From Ignavibacteriales bacterium UBA1304 (GTDB taxonomy: Bacteria > Bacteroidota > Ignavibacteria > Ignavibacteriales > Ignavibacteriaceae): 52,274 nucleotides of DNA. Location: contig DBTY01000013.1 of assembly GCA_002307295.1 (NCBI GenBank), positions 1 to 52,274 on the forward strand, read 5' to 3'. The notes beneath the pieces were generated by a model. The model searched no databases. It was not told the origin of the DNA and saw only the letters and a list, made by a program, of their open reading frames with translations. Of the stretch, positions 25,474 through 33,414 are shown in pieces; position 1 is the stretch's first letter, and the number at the start of each line of letters is the position of its first letter. The position numbers and the translations under genes were made by a program.

Positions 25474-25758
25474 ATGGATCATAAAGAAAATCTAACAAAA
25501 AAAACGTGGTCAGAATTTAGAAGCACAGGGCTATTATTATTTGTCAATATGCTATTACACATTTTTGGATGGGTAATAGTGGTAGAGGATTCCGATACAT
25601 ACGAATGTCCATTAAGCTACCCGGCTAGGACGCTATATAGAGGATTTCCTGAAAAAGCAGTTGATTCTTCATATGCAAGGTTAGGCAAATATCTTGAGCT
25701 CAATTCAAAAGAGCTATTTGATGAAGCAGATTATACACAAGAAGAACTTAATGGATAA
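25474..25758 (+). CDS. Conserved phage early protein (EFRxTGLLxFxNxxLHxFGW type)
   Basis: The 94-residue protein has the stretch WSEFRSTGLLLFVNMLLHIFGWVIVVEDSDT, a pattern I associate with small uncharacterised proteins of Bacteroidota phages. The C-terminal half (RGFPEKAVDSSYARLGKYLELNSKEL) is soluble. The hydrophobic segment is likely buried rather than membrane-spanning. It has an AAAAGGA ribosome site and the duplicated A-rich leader. Function unknown. Confidence 0.75.
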   Translation: MDHKENLTKKTWSEFRSTGLLLFVNMLLHIFGWVIVVEDSDTYECPLSYPARTLYRGFPEKAVDSSYARLGKYLELNSKELFDEADYTQEELNG

Positions 25759-25800
25759 TGGCGAGCTAACAAATGCTTTTCGAATACGCTCTAAATAATT

Positions 25801-25937
25801 TTTACATTTTTGCAGAAATGCAAAGCGAAGCGCGCTTATTCCCGGAAGCGGGTAATCACCCGGGAAGATTTGTAAAATCAATTTTGCAGTTAATTTTTAG
25901 AAGATATCTTCATCCGCCTTAAATGCAAAAATGTAAA
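25801..25937. ncRNA. Candidate structured RNA with 14-base closing arms
   Basis: TTTACATTTTTGCA (25801-25814) and TGCAAAAATGTAAA (25924-25937) are exact reverse complements 109 bases apart. Between them lie several hairpins: TTTGCA-GAAA-TGCAAA (25809-25824), AAGCG/CGCTT (25823-25837), TTCCCGG/CCGGGAA (25839-25866, with an alternative CGGG/CCCG pairing), TGTAAAA-TCAA-TTTTGCA (25871-25888), and the palindrome GAAGATATCTTC (25900-25911). Nothing in the region looks coding. It lies between two rightward early genes. It could be a small RNA, a leader element or a DNA site; the sequence alone does not decide. Confidence 0.5.
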
Positions 25938-25988
25938 CAGCTTCGTAAAAAAAACAAATTTAAGAATAAATAATCGAGAGAAAATAAA

Positions 25989-26198
25989 ATGGCAGAACCA
26001 ACAGCAGAACAGACTGCGGCCATGGCCGCTATAGATGCGGCTATTGAACCGCTTGACGATGCGGTAAGAGCTGCAAGAAAATTAAATTTATCCACGCAGA
26101 TAACTCAAGCCCCGGATATGACAAAAAGAATGATTGGATTTAAATGCAGCGATGTAACAATACTGAGACAGAGCGCAGATAAGACGGTTACTCCGTAA
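25989..26198 (+). CDS. Unknown 69-residue early protein
   Basis: This small Ala-rich protein (EPTAEQTAAMAAIDAAIEPLDDAVRAARKL, then DVTILRQSADKTVTP) has no family I recognise. It is preceded by a GAGAGAAAA purine stretch and follows the structured element. A stable hairpin (26219-26247) comes shortly after it. Confidence 0.6.
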   Translation: MAEPTAEQTAAMAAIDAAIEPLDDAVRAARKLNLSTQITQAPDMTKRMIGFKCSDVTILRQSADKTVTP

Positions 26199-26218
26199 AA
26201 AAAAAATAAAAAATAATA

Positions 26219-26247
26219 GCGCAGACGGGAAAAACAAGCGTCTGCGC
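26219..26247 (+). promoter_or_regulatory. Stable hairpin in the leader of the 26280 gene
   Basis: GCGCAGACG and CGTCTGCGC form a perfect nine-base stem around an 11-base purine-rich loop. No T run follows, so it is not a standard terminator. It lies 33 bases before a GTG start and may protect or regulate the mRNA. Confidence 0.55.
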
Positions 26248-26279
26248 ATGGTTAAAATAAAGCAAGGAAGGAAAGTAAA

Positions 26280-26498
26280 GTGGACAATGAAAATAACGAA
26301 AGCGGGACTATTGAGGATATGATGCAGGAAAAAGCAGTACATATTTATGTTCCTAAATCAGTTCGCGATAGGATAAGCGCAATAAGCGGACTTACGCAAA
26401 AACGCAAATTTAGAGTTGCAGCGGAAATTATGATTCTTGGAGCTAACGCTTATGTTAATTCGATTAATAATAAGCAAGCGCCGATTCAAACAAAATGA
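26280..26498 (+). CDS. Small protein, possibly ribbon-helix-helix
   Basis: The 72-residue protein contains KAVHIYVPKSVRDRISAISGLTQKRKFRVAAEIMILGANAYVN. A short strand (VHIYVPKSV) is followed by two helices, the order of a ribbon-helix-helix DNA-binding domain. The match is suggestive only. The start is GTG at 26280, preceded by GGAAGGAAAG. A DNA-binding regulator of the early region is the simplest reading. Confidence 0.65.
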   Translation: MDNENNESGTIEDMMQEKAVHIYVPKSVRDRISAISGLTQKRKFRVAAEIMILGANAYVNSINNKQAPIQTK

Positions 26499-26562
26499 GA
26501 AAGAACTTTTAATTACAAAGTAAAAATAAAAACGTTTAATAAAATTATCTTGGACAAAAGCA

Positions 26563-26976
26563 ATGAAAAGCGAGCTCCAATACAAAATATTTAGATTCCT
26601 GGGGGAACACAGGGAAATTAACCAGGCTGATATAGCCGCTTATTGCGGCGTAACTGCGCAAACATTTAATTACAATTTGCTACATGCAAACAGATGCGAT
26701 GAAGTATTAGAAAAGAATATAATAAAATATTTAGAAAAGCACGGAGAGGTTATGCGGACGTCTGTTGAGGAATGTACAGCGGTAAGAAATGAAGTATTGG
26801 AATTTGCCGGCGTTATTGGGTACGAACTTGACGTCCTGATTAAACTTACGCAGGAACAAATAAAAGACGGCATACTTACAGATAACGAACGTAAAACAGC
26901 GGAAAAACGCTTAGACGATATGCGTGAAAATATAAACGCAAAGATTGACGAAATGAAAAAAGTTGTAAGAGGTTAA
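26563..26976 (+). CDS. Early protein with N-terminal helix-turn-helix and coiled coil
   Basis: The 137-residue protein starts with a winged-helix-like segment (LQYKIFRFLGEHREINQADIAAYCGVTAQTFNYNLLHANRCDEVLEKNIIKYLEKHGE), in which INQADIAAYCGVTAQTFN reads as a helix-turn-helix. The remainder is helical and charged, ending KAEKRLDDMRENINAKIDEMKKVV-like, a coiled coil. It may regulate early genes or replication. No specific family is recognised. Confidence 0.7.
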   Translation: MKSELQYKIFRFLGEHREINQADIAAYCGVTAQTFNYNLLHANRCDEVLEKNIIKYLEKHGEVMRTSVEECTAVRNEVLEFAGVIGYELDVLIKLTQEQIKDGILTDNERKTAEKRLDDMRENINAKIDEMKKVVRG

Positions 26977-26977
26977 T

Positions 26978-27106
26978 ATGGAACTGATTGTAATTATAAC
27001 CGCCATCGTCCTTGTTGTTAAACGCAGAATGCGCATTGCAAAATGGAATAAAATTGCAAAAGAAAATAAAAAAGACGGAGATGTTAAAATTGAATTCATC
27101 GATTGA
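26978..27106 (+). CDS. 42-residue single-helix membrane protein
   Basis: The frame starts ATG two bases after the previous stop and encodes one membrane helix (LIVIITAIVLVV) followed by a basic, lysine-rich tail ending KIEFID. Overlap with the GAGG of the upstream stop gives it a usable ribosome site (AGAGGTTAATATG). It overlaps the next gene by 26 bases in another frame. Function unknown. Confidence 0.55.
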   Translation: MELIVIITAIVLVVKRRMRIAKWNKIAKENKKDGDVKIEFID

Positions 27107-27404
27107 AACAGACGAAATAACCGGGCTTATAAAAAGCAAACAGAAAAATAGACTATCTATGTATAAGTTTGAACAGAAATTGCTATTGCGTAGTCTTGAA
27201 TGTTTTCCATACACAATAGAAGAAGCCGCGTCAATTTTCAGGATGAACAGATCAAAATTTTTCGGTCTATATATAGAAACCGGACTTATAAAACTTACGG
27301 TTATGGAAGACAATAGTAAAAAAATATTATACGGCGAAATAAAAAAACATTTAGAAGAAAGGCAAAGAGTTTTTAGTCAGCAATTAAAAGAAGATGCGGC
27401 GTAA
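27081..27404 (+). CDS. Unknown 107-residue protein with HTH-like segment
   Basis: The protein contains LRSLECFPYTIEEAASIFRMNRSKFFGLYIETGLIKLTVM, which reads as a helix-turn-helix preceded by a helix. A charged C-terminal helix follows (KKHLEERQRVFSQQLKEDAA). I place the start at ATG 27081 (LKLNSSIETDEITG), though the GGAG before it is too close to be ideal. An in-frame TTG at 27012 and an ATG at 27159 are alternatives. A DNA-binding role is possible. Confidence 0.65.
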   Translation: MLKLNSSIETDEITGLIKSKQKNRLSMYKFEQKLLLRSLECFPYTIEEAASIFRMNRSKFFGLYIETGLIKLTVMEDNSKKILYGEIKKHLEERQRVFSQQLKEDAA

Positions 27405-27442
27405 ATCTAAAATTATCAGAAACAAAATAAAGGAATAACGTT

Positions 27443-27751
27443 ATGGAATATATTTACTTTATCATCGCATTGCTTGCAGCAATATGTTTTTCATACAAGG
27501 TAGGGGTTTTAAGCGGTCAGCTAATCAGGAATAATTATTTAGCGAATGAAATCGAAGAGCTAAAATACACATGCTCTTCTTACGAAAGAAAGAACAATTT
27601 TCTTATAAAAGATTATCAGATTACTGCAATGAAATTGGCGGAAGAACAGAAATTAAGGGAGAAACAATTTATAGAACTTGACGGGCTTAAGGCAAGCTTA
27701 AAACCAAATGTCGCATTCCTAAAAATGAGCCTAAGAAATAGAGTCAGCTAA
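27443..27751 (+). CDS. Membrane-anchored coiled-coil protein
   Basis: The 102-residue protein has one N-terminal membrane helix (IYFIIALLAAICFSYKVGVL), then a charged heptad-like region (NEIEELKYTCSSYERKNNFLIKDYQITAMKLAEEQKLREKQF). The layout resembles small phage anchors or spanin-like proteins, but the early location argues against lysis. It has an AAAGGAATA ribosome site, and its stop overlaps the next start. Confidence 0.68.
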   Translation: MEYIYFIIALLAAICFSYKVGVLSGQLIRNNYLANEIEELKYTCSSYERKNNFLIKDYQITAMKLAEEQKLREKQFIELDGLKASLKPNVAFLKMSLRNRVS

Positions 27752-27963
27752 TGCAAAAAATCATCTCTGAAATAGAACAAATTATTGATAACGAATTTGT
27801 CCGCGCCTGGGGCTCTCATACAAGCGCGCACAACGCGGCTATGCTGATAAGCAATAATGCGGCCAAGACCATAATAAAACATCTGATAGATGCAAATATT
27901 ACGACTGAAGAAAAATTAAATAAATATAACGGTTACGATCTTCTGGAGAAACAAAATAATTGA
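27751..27963 (+). CDS. Unknown 70-residue early protein
   Basis: This small, mostly helical protein (EIEQIIDNEFVRAWGSHTSAHNAAMLISNNAAKTIIKHLID) starts on the last base of the previous stop codon. It is therefore translationally coupled to it. No family is recognised. Confidence 0.65.
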   Translation: MQKIISEIEQIIDNEFVRAWGSHTSAHNAAMLISNNAAKTIIKHLIDANITTEEKLNKYNGYDLLEKQNN

Positions 27964-27971
27964 GGTTTATT

Positions 27972-28169
27972 ATGAGCGAAGTAAAAAATAAATCTATACT
28001 ATTCAGGTTTTGTGTGAATAAAGAAAATTATTACGTATATGGAGTGAGCTTAAAACATGCGCAATATAAGCTTAAACAAAGGCTTGAAAAAAATAACGGA
28101 GCATATTTTATAACAGACGCATCGATAAAACAAGATAACGGCGAATGGTCGAGAATAAATTTTAACTGA
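27972..28169 (+). CDS. Unknown 65-residue early protein
   Basis: The protein is a small alpha/beta unit: a strand (ILFRFCVNKENYYVYGVSL), a helix (KHAQYKLKQRLEKNN) and a strand (AYFITDASIKQD). I use ATG 27972, which has a GAGG ribosome site; the frame could also start at TTG 27960. Its end abuts the primase gene. Function unknown. Confidence 0.65.
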   Translation: MSEVKNKSILFRFCVNKENYYVYGVSLKHAQYKLKQRLEKNNGAYFITDASIKQDNGEWSRINFN

Positions 28170-28170
28170 T

Positions 28171-29358
28171 ATGAATATAATTGAAGAAATAAAAAACAGA
28201 ATAAGCATAGACTTCCTGCTTAATAAATTCGGCTTACAGATTAATAATAGCGGATTTGTTAAAAGTATTTCGCATGAAGAAAAAACTGCCTCATTGAAAA
28301 TTTACAAACAATCTAATACCTGGTACGATTATTCGCGCAATGAAGGCGGGGACGTTATAGATTTTTATGCGGAGTATAATAGGATTGATAAATCTACTGC
28401 AATAAAAGAACTACAAAACATGGCCGGGCTTGGCGGAGATAATATTAAGCAAAGAACATTTGCGCCGGCTCTTAATCCATACGCTTATAAAGAAGAAAGC
28501 ATAATAGACTGCATGAGCGCAATGGAAAATGAACTCTACTGCGAACGTATAGGCATGGGGATGACTGAAGAAAAGGCTTTACGCGAAGTCCGCCTAATGC
28601 GCATTGAAAGCAATACAAAGATATTTACGGAATTATATTATTATGTACTTAAGAAAGGCTGGGATCCAGCGGCTTATAAATATCTTACCGAAGAAAGAAA
28701 AATTTCCGCTATGATGATAGAAAAACAAAAATTATTCTCGCTTAAAAATTACTTTGAAGTTAATAACCACATGAAGAAACAATTTGATATTGACGATTTA
28801 CGCCGCAGCGGGTTATATAACGAAAAAGGCAATTTAATTTTCTTTGCGCATAGAATCATTATTCCATATCAGTACAACTACAAAATTGTTTATCTGCGCG
28901 GCCGTTATTTTGATATAGAAAATAACAGTAAAACCGACGGCAATAAATATTTAGGCTTGCGTAACGACGCATTAAATGTAAATACGCCAAAACGTTTTTG
29001 GGGTATTGACGTTCTAAAAAATATGCTCAAAGGGGAAAATTTATATTTAACAGAAGGGGAATTTGACGCTATAGTCTTACGCGCAAATGGGTTTAATTCT
29101 ATCTGCATACCAGGCTCAGGTAACTTTCCTGCAAAAAAACAATTTGAAAAACTGAAAAATTATAAATGCATCGTCTGCCCCGATAGCGACGAGGCCGGCC
29201 GAAAAATGATTGACGGATATTTTATAGATAGCAAAGGCTTGCAAAGATATAGCCCCATAAATTTAAGAAAAATATTCCGGGACCAGAAGCAGGAATTATA
29301 TGTAAAAAAAATGCCCGGAAAAGACGTAAATGAATTTTTTGCAAAAGGAGCAGCATAA
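28171..29358 (+). CDS. Phage DNA primase, CHC2-like plus TOPRIM
   Basis: The 395-residue protein has an N-terminal domain with the layout of a DnaG zinc-binding domain (SHEEKTASLKIYKQSNTWYDYSRNEGGDVIDFYAEY). It then has an RNA-polymerase-like middle and a TOPRIM domain: LYLTEGEFDAIVLRANGF with the catalytic Glu, and CIVCPDSDEAGRKM with the Asp-x-Asp metal site. The Cys ligands of the usual CHC2 zinc are missing; only the His is kept. It would make RNA primers on phage DNA. It lies upstream of ParB-like and VapE-like genes, which form the replication block. Confidence 0.88.
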   Translation: MNIIEEIKNRISIDFLLNKFGLQINNSGFVKSISHEEKTASLKIYKQSNTWYDYSRNEGGDVIDFYAEYNRIDKSTAIKELQNMAGLGGDNIKQRTFAPALNPYAYKEESIIDCMSAMENELYCERIGMGMTEEKALREVRLMRIESNTKIFTELYYYVLKKGWDPAAYKYLTEERKISAMMIEKQKLFSLKNYFEVNNHMKKQFDIDDLRRSGLYNEKGNLIFFAHRIIIPYQYNYKIVYLRGRYFDIENNSKTDGNKYLGLRNDALNVNTPKRFWGIDVLKNMLKGENLYLTEGEFDAIVLRANGFNSICIPGSGNFPAKKQFEKLKNYKCIVCPDSDEAGRKMIDGYFIDSKGLQRYSPINLRKIFRDQKQELYVKKMPGKDVNEFFAKGAA

Positions 29359-29609
29359 TGAAAAGAAGAATAAAACGAAAAGCAGAGAGATATTTTCTTA
29401 TAACATATACAGATGGCGCTAAAAACGGCGAAATGAGCATTACAGCGAATTGCTTTCCTACAAAAGAATTTATAACTGATTTCGCAAAAGAACAGGCGCT
29501 TAATTTCAAAATCATAATCATTACTAATATTTATGAATTCAATAGCAAAGCTGATTTTAAGTTTTTCCAAAAAACAAAAAACGAAAATAATATTAAGTAT
29601 AATTTTTGA
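29358..29609 (+). CDS. Unknown 83-residue protein after the primase
   Basis: The basic protein has a strand (RYFLITYTDGAKNGEMSITANCF), a helix (FITDFAKEQALNF) and a strand (KIIIITNIYEF). Its ATG overlaps the primase stop (TAATG), so it is coupled to it. No family is recognised. Confidence 0.65.
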   Translation: MKRRIKRKAERYFLITYTDGAKNGEMSITANCFPTKEFITDFAKEQALNFKIIIITNIYEFNSKADFKFFQKTKNENNIKYNF

Positions 29610-29620
29610 AGGAGCAACTT

Positions 29621-29911
29621 ATGAAAAATGTAGATGAAATTATAGACGGATTTATGAATCTGACAGATGAAGAGCTTGCAAAGGCATTTGATTTTATTTG
29701 CCCTGATCTATCAGGATGCAATGTAATAAAAAGTAAAGCTAAAGGTATGCGCGAATTATTAAAGAATTGCGGGCTTATTAAAAAGCATCTTGCCGCAATA
29801 AATTATATGCTTGGCAAGCTGCCAGTGGAAAATAAACAGATTAATGAGCGTTTGGTTCCTGACACTTTTAAAAATATCACAAACATAGTTGATCGGGAAT
29901 GCCGGGGCTAA
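29621..29911 (+). CDS. Unknown 96-residue helical protein
   Basis: The protein is mostly helical (VDEIIDGFMNLTDEELAKAFDFICPDL; MRELLKNCGLIKKHLAAINYMLGKL). I use ATG 29621, seven bases after a perfect AAGGAG; the TTG at 29606 is an unlikely start. It is the last gene before a terminator-like hairpin, so it ends the first early transcript. Function unknown. Confidence 0.68.
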   Translation: MKNVDEIIDGFMNLTDEELAKAFDFICPDLSGCNVIKSKAKGMRELLKNCGLIKKHLAAINYMLGKLPVENKQINERLVPDTFKNITNIVDRECRG

Positions 29912-29946
29912 TTAATTAGCGCTTTACGCCCGGCATTTATTTTATT
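29898..29946 (+). terminator. Terminator-like hairpin ending the first early operon
   Basis: AATGCCGGGGC (29898-29908) pairs with GCCCGGCATT (29928-29937) with one bulged G. TATTTTATT follows. The hairpin begins inside the last codons of the gene before it. It separates the small early genes from the ParB/VapE pair. Confidence 0.55.
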
Positions 29947-30006
29947 GCGGTAAAATACCAAAAATTATAGAAATAATTATTAAGGCCATAAAAGGAATAA
30001 TGAGAT

Positions 30007-31725
30007 ATGAATAAAGATATTTATCAATTGCTTAAGAGATCAGATATCAAATTAAGCAAAACAAACCCGCGCAGGAATGTTAATGAAGATGAACTTAACG
30101 AACTTGCAGAATCAATAAAACGACATGGTATTTTACAACCGCTGATAGTGCGTAAAATAAAAGACGGTTATGAAGTTGTTGCCGGCGAACGTAGATACAG
30201 AGCAGCATTGAAAGCAAATTTAGAAGTTCTTCCGGTTTTAATACGGGAACTGACTAATGAAGAGGTTATTGAAATACAGATTATTGAAAACCTACAGCGG
30301 AAAGACGTTCATCCGCTTGATGAAGCGTATGGATTCCATAATTTAACTAATACCTCACTGAACGTAAATAATTATGACGTTCAAAAAGTTGGAGAAATAA
30401 TTGGTAAAAGCGAAGCTTATGTTTATAGCCGATTGAAACTTTTGGATTTAACTGAAACTTTGCAAAAAGCATTTTTGGAGAATAGAATATATTTGGGACA
30501 TGCGCTAATTATTGCCCGTTTGCAGCCGGAAGATCAAGAAAAGGCTTTGGAATTTATCAGCGATTTTAATATGCAATACACTGATTTTGGCAAACAAAAA
30601 ACAAAGGAACCAGGGTCGATAAAATGTTTGAAAGGATGGGTTAATAACAATATTTTACTTGATTTACGTAAAGCTCCATTTAATACAAAAGATGAAAGTT
30701 TAAATGCGGTTAATCCGATTGCATGCACAAACTGTAATAGACGCACAGGTTTTAATAAGAACTTATTTCCGGAAATTGAAAAAGAGGATTGTTGTACATA
30801 TCCAGAATGTTTTGCACAAAAAAAACAAGTAAGTCTGGAACGTTGCATTAATAAGGCTGGCGTAGGGGCTATTCATGTTAGTACTTTAACATATTGGCGA
30901 AACGAGGAAGAGAAAAAGCTTCTTGCGAGAGATAAATATGTAATAATTGGAAAAAATAATAACTGCGATTATGCTGTTAACGCAGTTATAACCGCGGCAG
31001 GAGAGGATGAACAAAATAAAATAGGGAAGGCTTTAATAATCTGCGCTAACAGAAATTGCGATCTGCATTTCCCTAAAGAAAAAATTAATTCAAAGTCTCA
31101 AGATATGCGTACTGCAACGCCTGATGAAAAATTCTGGCGGAAAATGGAAATAATAGCCGGTCCGGAAAGAGTTGAAGAAGTTAAATTGTATTCTCAAATA
31201 TGTTCAAGAATCGCCCCAGAAACCATTGCTAATAGCGTTGATATTCTTGTGTTTATTTGTAAGAAATTTTATAGCACTTTGAATGCAACTCAGCAAAATA
31301 TAATTATTGAGAATCATAAAATTCCAAAAGAAGAGGAATTTGATATCAATGCTCCCGGAATTCCAGAAGATAAATTATGCGATAAACTCATTCAGGCTAC
31401 GAACAATGCGCTGGGCTTATTGCTCGAAATGGCAATACTATCTAAAACTACGCAGAATGCAGAATATGTATTACGAGATGAAGAATCGGAAGCTGCTTTA
31501 GAATTTTGCGAATATCATAATTTAGTTAAAAACGATACAAGCGGTTATAAGCAGGTAGAAGCATTACGGACAAACTATAATGAACAGAGAGTAAAGGCTT
31601 TTGATAAGTTTGTCTTGAAGCAAAATAGGATACCAGCAGATAAATTTATTCCAGATACAATACAAGATTATAACTGGACTTGGATTAAAGAAAGATATAC
31701 AGCAAAATACTCAAAACCGGAATAA
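30007..31725 (+). CDS. ParB-like protein with inserted cysteine cluster
   Basis: The 572-residue protein has the ParB N-domain (LSKTNPRRNVNEDELNELAESIKRHGILQPLIVRK and the CTP-binding GERRYRAAL, then ENLQRKDVHPLDEA) and a HTH domain (VGEIIGKSEAYVYSRLKLL). From about residue 240 a cysteine cluster follows: Cys240 and Cys243 in CTNC, then Cys262, Cys263 and Cys268 in CCTYPEC. This looks like a zinc site. The C-terminal 290 residues are not recognised. No ParA gene is adjacent, so it is unlikely to be a normal partition system. A role in replication, DNA loading or regulation is more likely. Confidence 0.87.
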   Translation: MNKDIYQLLKRSDIKLSKTNPRRNVNEDELNELAESIKRHGILQPLIVRKIKDGYEVVAGERRYRAALKANLEVLPVLIRELTNEEVIEIQIIENLQRKDVHPLDEAYGFHNLTNTSLNVNNYDVQKVGEIIGKSEAYVYSRLKLLDLTETLQKAFLENRIYLGHALIIARLQPEDQEKALEFISDFNMQYTDFGKQKTKEPGSIKCLKGWVNNNILLDLRKAPFNTKDESLNAVNPIACTNCNRRTGFNKNLFPEIEKEDCCTYPECFAQKKQVSLERCINKAGVGAIHVSTLTYWRNEEEKKLLARDKYVIIGKNNNCDYAVNAVITAAGEDEQNKIGKALIICANRNCDLHFPKEKINSKSQDMRTATPDEKFWRKMEIIAGPERVEEVKLYSQICSRIAPETIANSVDILVFICKKFYSTLNATQQNIIIENHKIPKEEEFDINAPGIPEDKLCDKLIQATNNALGLLLEMAILSKTTQNAEYVLRDEESEAALEFCEYHNLVKNDTSGYKQVEALRTNYNEQRVKAFDKFVLKQNRIPADKFIPDTIQDYNWTWIKERYTAKYSKPE

Positions 31726-31731
31726 TTAATA

Positions 31732-33129
31732 ATGCCTGAAGCAAATAATATACGCGAGGAATTTGAAAATATTCCAGTCGCAGAGGCGCCTCCGCAAACA
31801 AAAAAAGATTCTAAAACAGAGCTGTTGCAAAAGACTATAAAATTAATAAAAGAGCAATATGGGCTTGATTTAGAACCCCGAAATAATATCCAATATAAAA
31901 CTGACCAGGTAAAGGCATATTTAATAAATAATTATACATTCCGTTTTAATACAGTAATGAATGCAGTCGAATATCAAGATAAAGATTCAGACAGTTTTCA
32001 ATTTTTCTCAGATAGAGATTTTAAAAATATTCAGAACGAACTAAAATTTCACAATTACAATGTCGGTAAAGATGCGCTAAAAAGCTTAATTGAAAGCAAG
32101 TTTATTAGTCAGATATATGATCCTTTTCGTGAATTTATATTTAGTCTAAAACAATATGATGGGCAGAAAGATTATATAAAAGAATATTTAAGCCAAATAA
32201 AGTTATCTGACGAATCAGAAAGGGAACTGTTTATTACAACATTCAAAAAATGGCTTGTGGCAATGGTTGGCTCAATGATTGACGATAGGGTGACTAATCA
32301 GCATTGTTTTGTTTTAGTTGGCCAACAAGGACGCTTCAAAACTACTTTCCTGAATAATATAGTTCCAAAAGAAATGCAATTGGATTATTTATATTCATCA
32401 AAATTTAACTTTGAAAGCAAAGATCATTTTGTCTATCTGGCTACAAAGATGCTGATTAATCTAGACGAGCTTGCAACGTTTAACCGCACAGACATTGGCG
32501 TACTGAAAACTATCCTTACAGACGATAGAGTGATCGCCAGGCGTCCTTACGACGCATATGATACAAAGATGTGGCGTAGAGCCAGCTTTTGCGGTAGCAC
32601 AAATAATGATGAATTCCTGACTGATGAAACAGGCAGCAGGCGCTTTTTGATTTTTAAAACGGATAACATCGCGTTTGATAAAGCCTTTGATGTTAGGTTA
32701 ATATATGAGCAGGCTTTTTATTACTATAAAAATGACTTTCAGTATTGGTTTGATTTGAATGATATAGACGTTATAACGAATAGAAATAATAGTTTTCAAG
32801 ACGTCTCAATTGAGCAGGATTTAATAATGGGATATATAGCAAAACCAACAAACGATGAAGTAGCTCGGCAGAGTTTAGACAGTCGGGTTGTATATGAAAA
32901 TGCAACTTCAATTAATGTTTATCTTGCCGGCAAGAGCAATCGCATAAATGTTAATGAATCGACAAAGCGGCGCGTTGGTCAAGTATTGCGGAAATTAGGC
33001 TTTAGGCAAGTTAGCAAATACGTTCAGGATAAAAAAGAGTCATGTAAATTATGGGAAATTAAATATCTTGAAAACGGACCTAAATATTTTGATGAAAATA
33101 ATGTTCCGGTGAATGATGATGTTATTTGA
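31732..33129 (+). CDS. VapE-family phage helicase/ATPase
   Basis: The 465-residue protein has the virulence-associated E domain. Walker A is VLVGQQGRFKTTFLNN (near residue 197) and a Walker B-like MLINLDELATF lies near 240. Then come KTILTDDRVIARRPYDAYDTKMWRRASFCGSTNNDEFLTDETGSRRFLIF, the family signature. These superfamily-3-like ATPases act in replication of many temperate phages. The C-terminus has a small helix-turn-helix-like region (TKRRVGQVLRKLGFRQVSKYV). It starts six bases after the ParB-like gene and is followed by the putative origin. Confidence 0.88.
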   Translation: MPEANNIREEFENIPVAEAPPQTKKDSKTELLQKTIKLIKEQYGLDLEPRNNIQYKTDQVKAYLINNYTFRFNTVMNAVEYQDKDSDSFQFFSDRDFKNIQNELKFHNYNVGKDALKSLIESKFISQIYDPFREFIFSLKQYDGQKDYIKEYLSQIKLSDESERELFITTFKKWLVAMVGSMIDDRVTNQHCFVLVGQQGRFKTTFLNNIVPKEMQLDYLYSSKFNFESKDHFVYLATKMLINLDELATFNRTDIGVLKTILTDDRVIARRPYDAYDTKMWRRASFCGSTNNDEFLTDETGSRRFLIFKTDNIAFDKAFDVRLIYEQAFYYYKNDFQYWFDLNDIDVITNRNNSFQDVSIEQDLIMGYIAKPTNDEVARQSLDSRVVYENATSINVYLAGKSNRINVNESTKRRVGQVLRKLGFRQVSKYVQDKKESCKLWEIKYLENGPKYFDENNVPVNDDVI

Positions 33130-33414
33130 AATGGTAACAGGTAAGTAGGCGGTAAGAGAGAATAAACTTTAATTACCTTACATTTAACCCTTATAAACAA
33201 AGGGGTTAAATTCGTATTCTGGTAAGTGGTAAGTAAAATTCGGCTTAAATTGTGCGCCGTTCTTTTTTCTCTCTACCTTATATATACTACTTACTCTATA
33301 TACCATATAACAATAAATATAGTAAAAATAAAAGGTTAGAACATGGTAAGTGAATTTTAACAATGTTACCATGCTCATACCAGATACCAGAAGCAAAATA
33401 AAAGAGAGGTTAAT
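33130..33414. other. Candidate phage replication origin, GGTAAG-rich
   Basis: This 285-base gap after the helicase gene has no gene but many copies of GGTAA(G/C): at 33133, 33140 and 33151, in tandem at 33221-33234 (GGTAAGTGGTAAGT) and at 33345. Reverse copies include ACCTTA near 33175 and 33278. It also has a hairpin, ATTTAACCCTT/AGGGGTTAAAT (33182-33211, one G-T pair), an inverted repeat CATGGTAA/TTACCATG (33343-33350, 33366-33373), and an A/T-rich stretch (33290-33330). Repeated words, hairpins and easily melted DNA next to a helicase are hallmarks of an origin. Confidence 0.5.

Noticed and set aside
30007..33129. Plasmid-type ParAB partition system
   Set aside because: There is no ParA-type ATPase next to the ParB-like gene. 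The downstream ATPase is of the VapE type.
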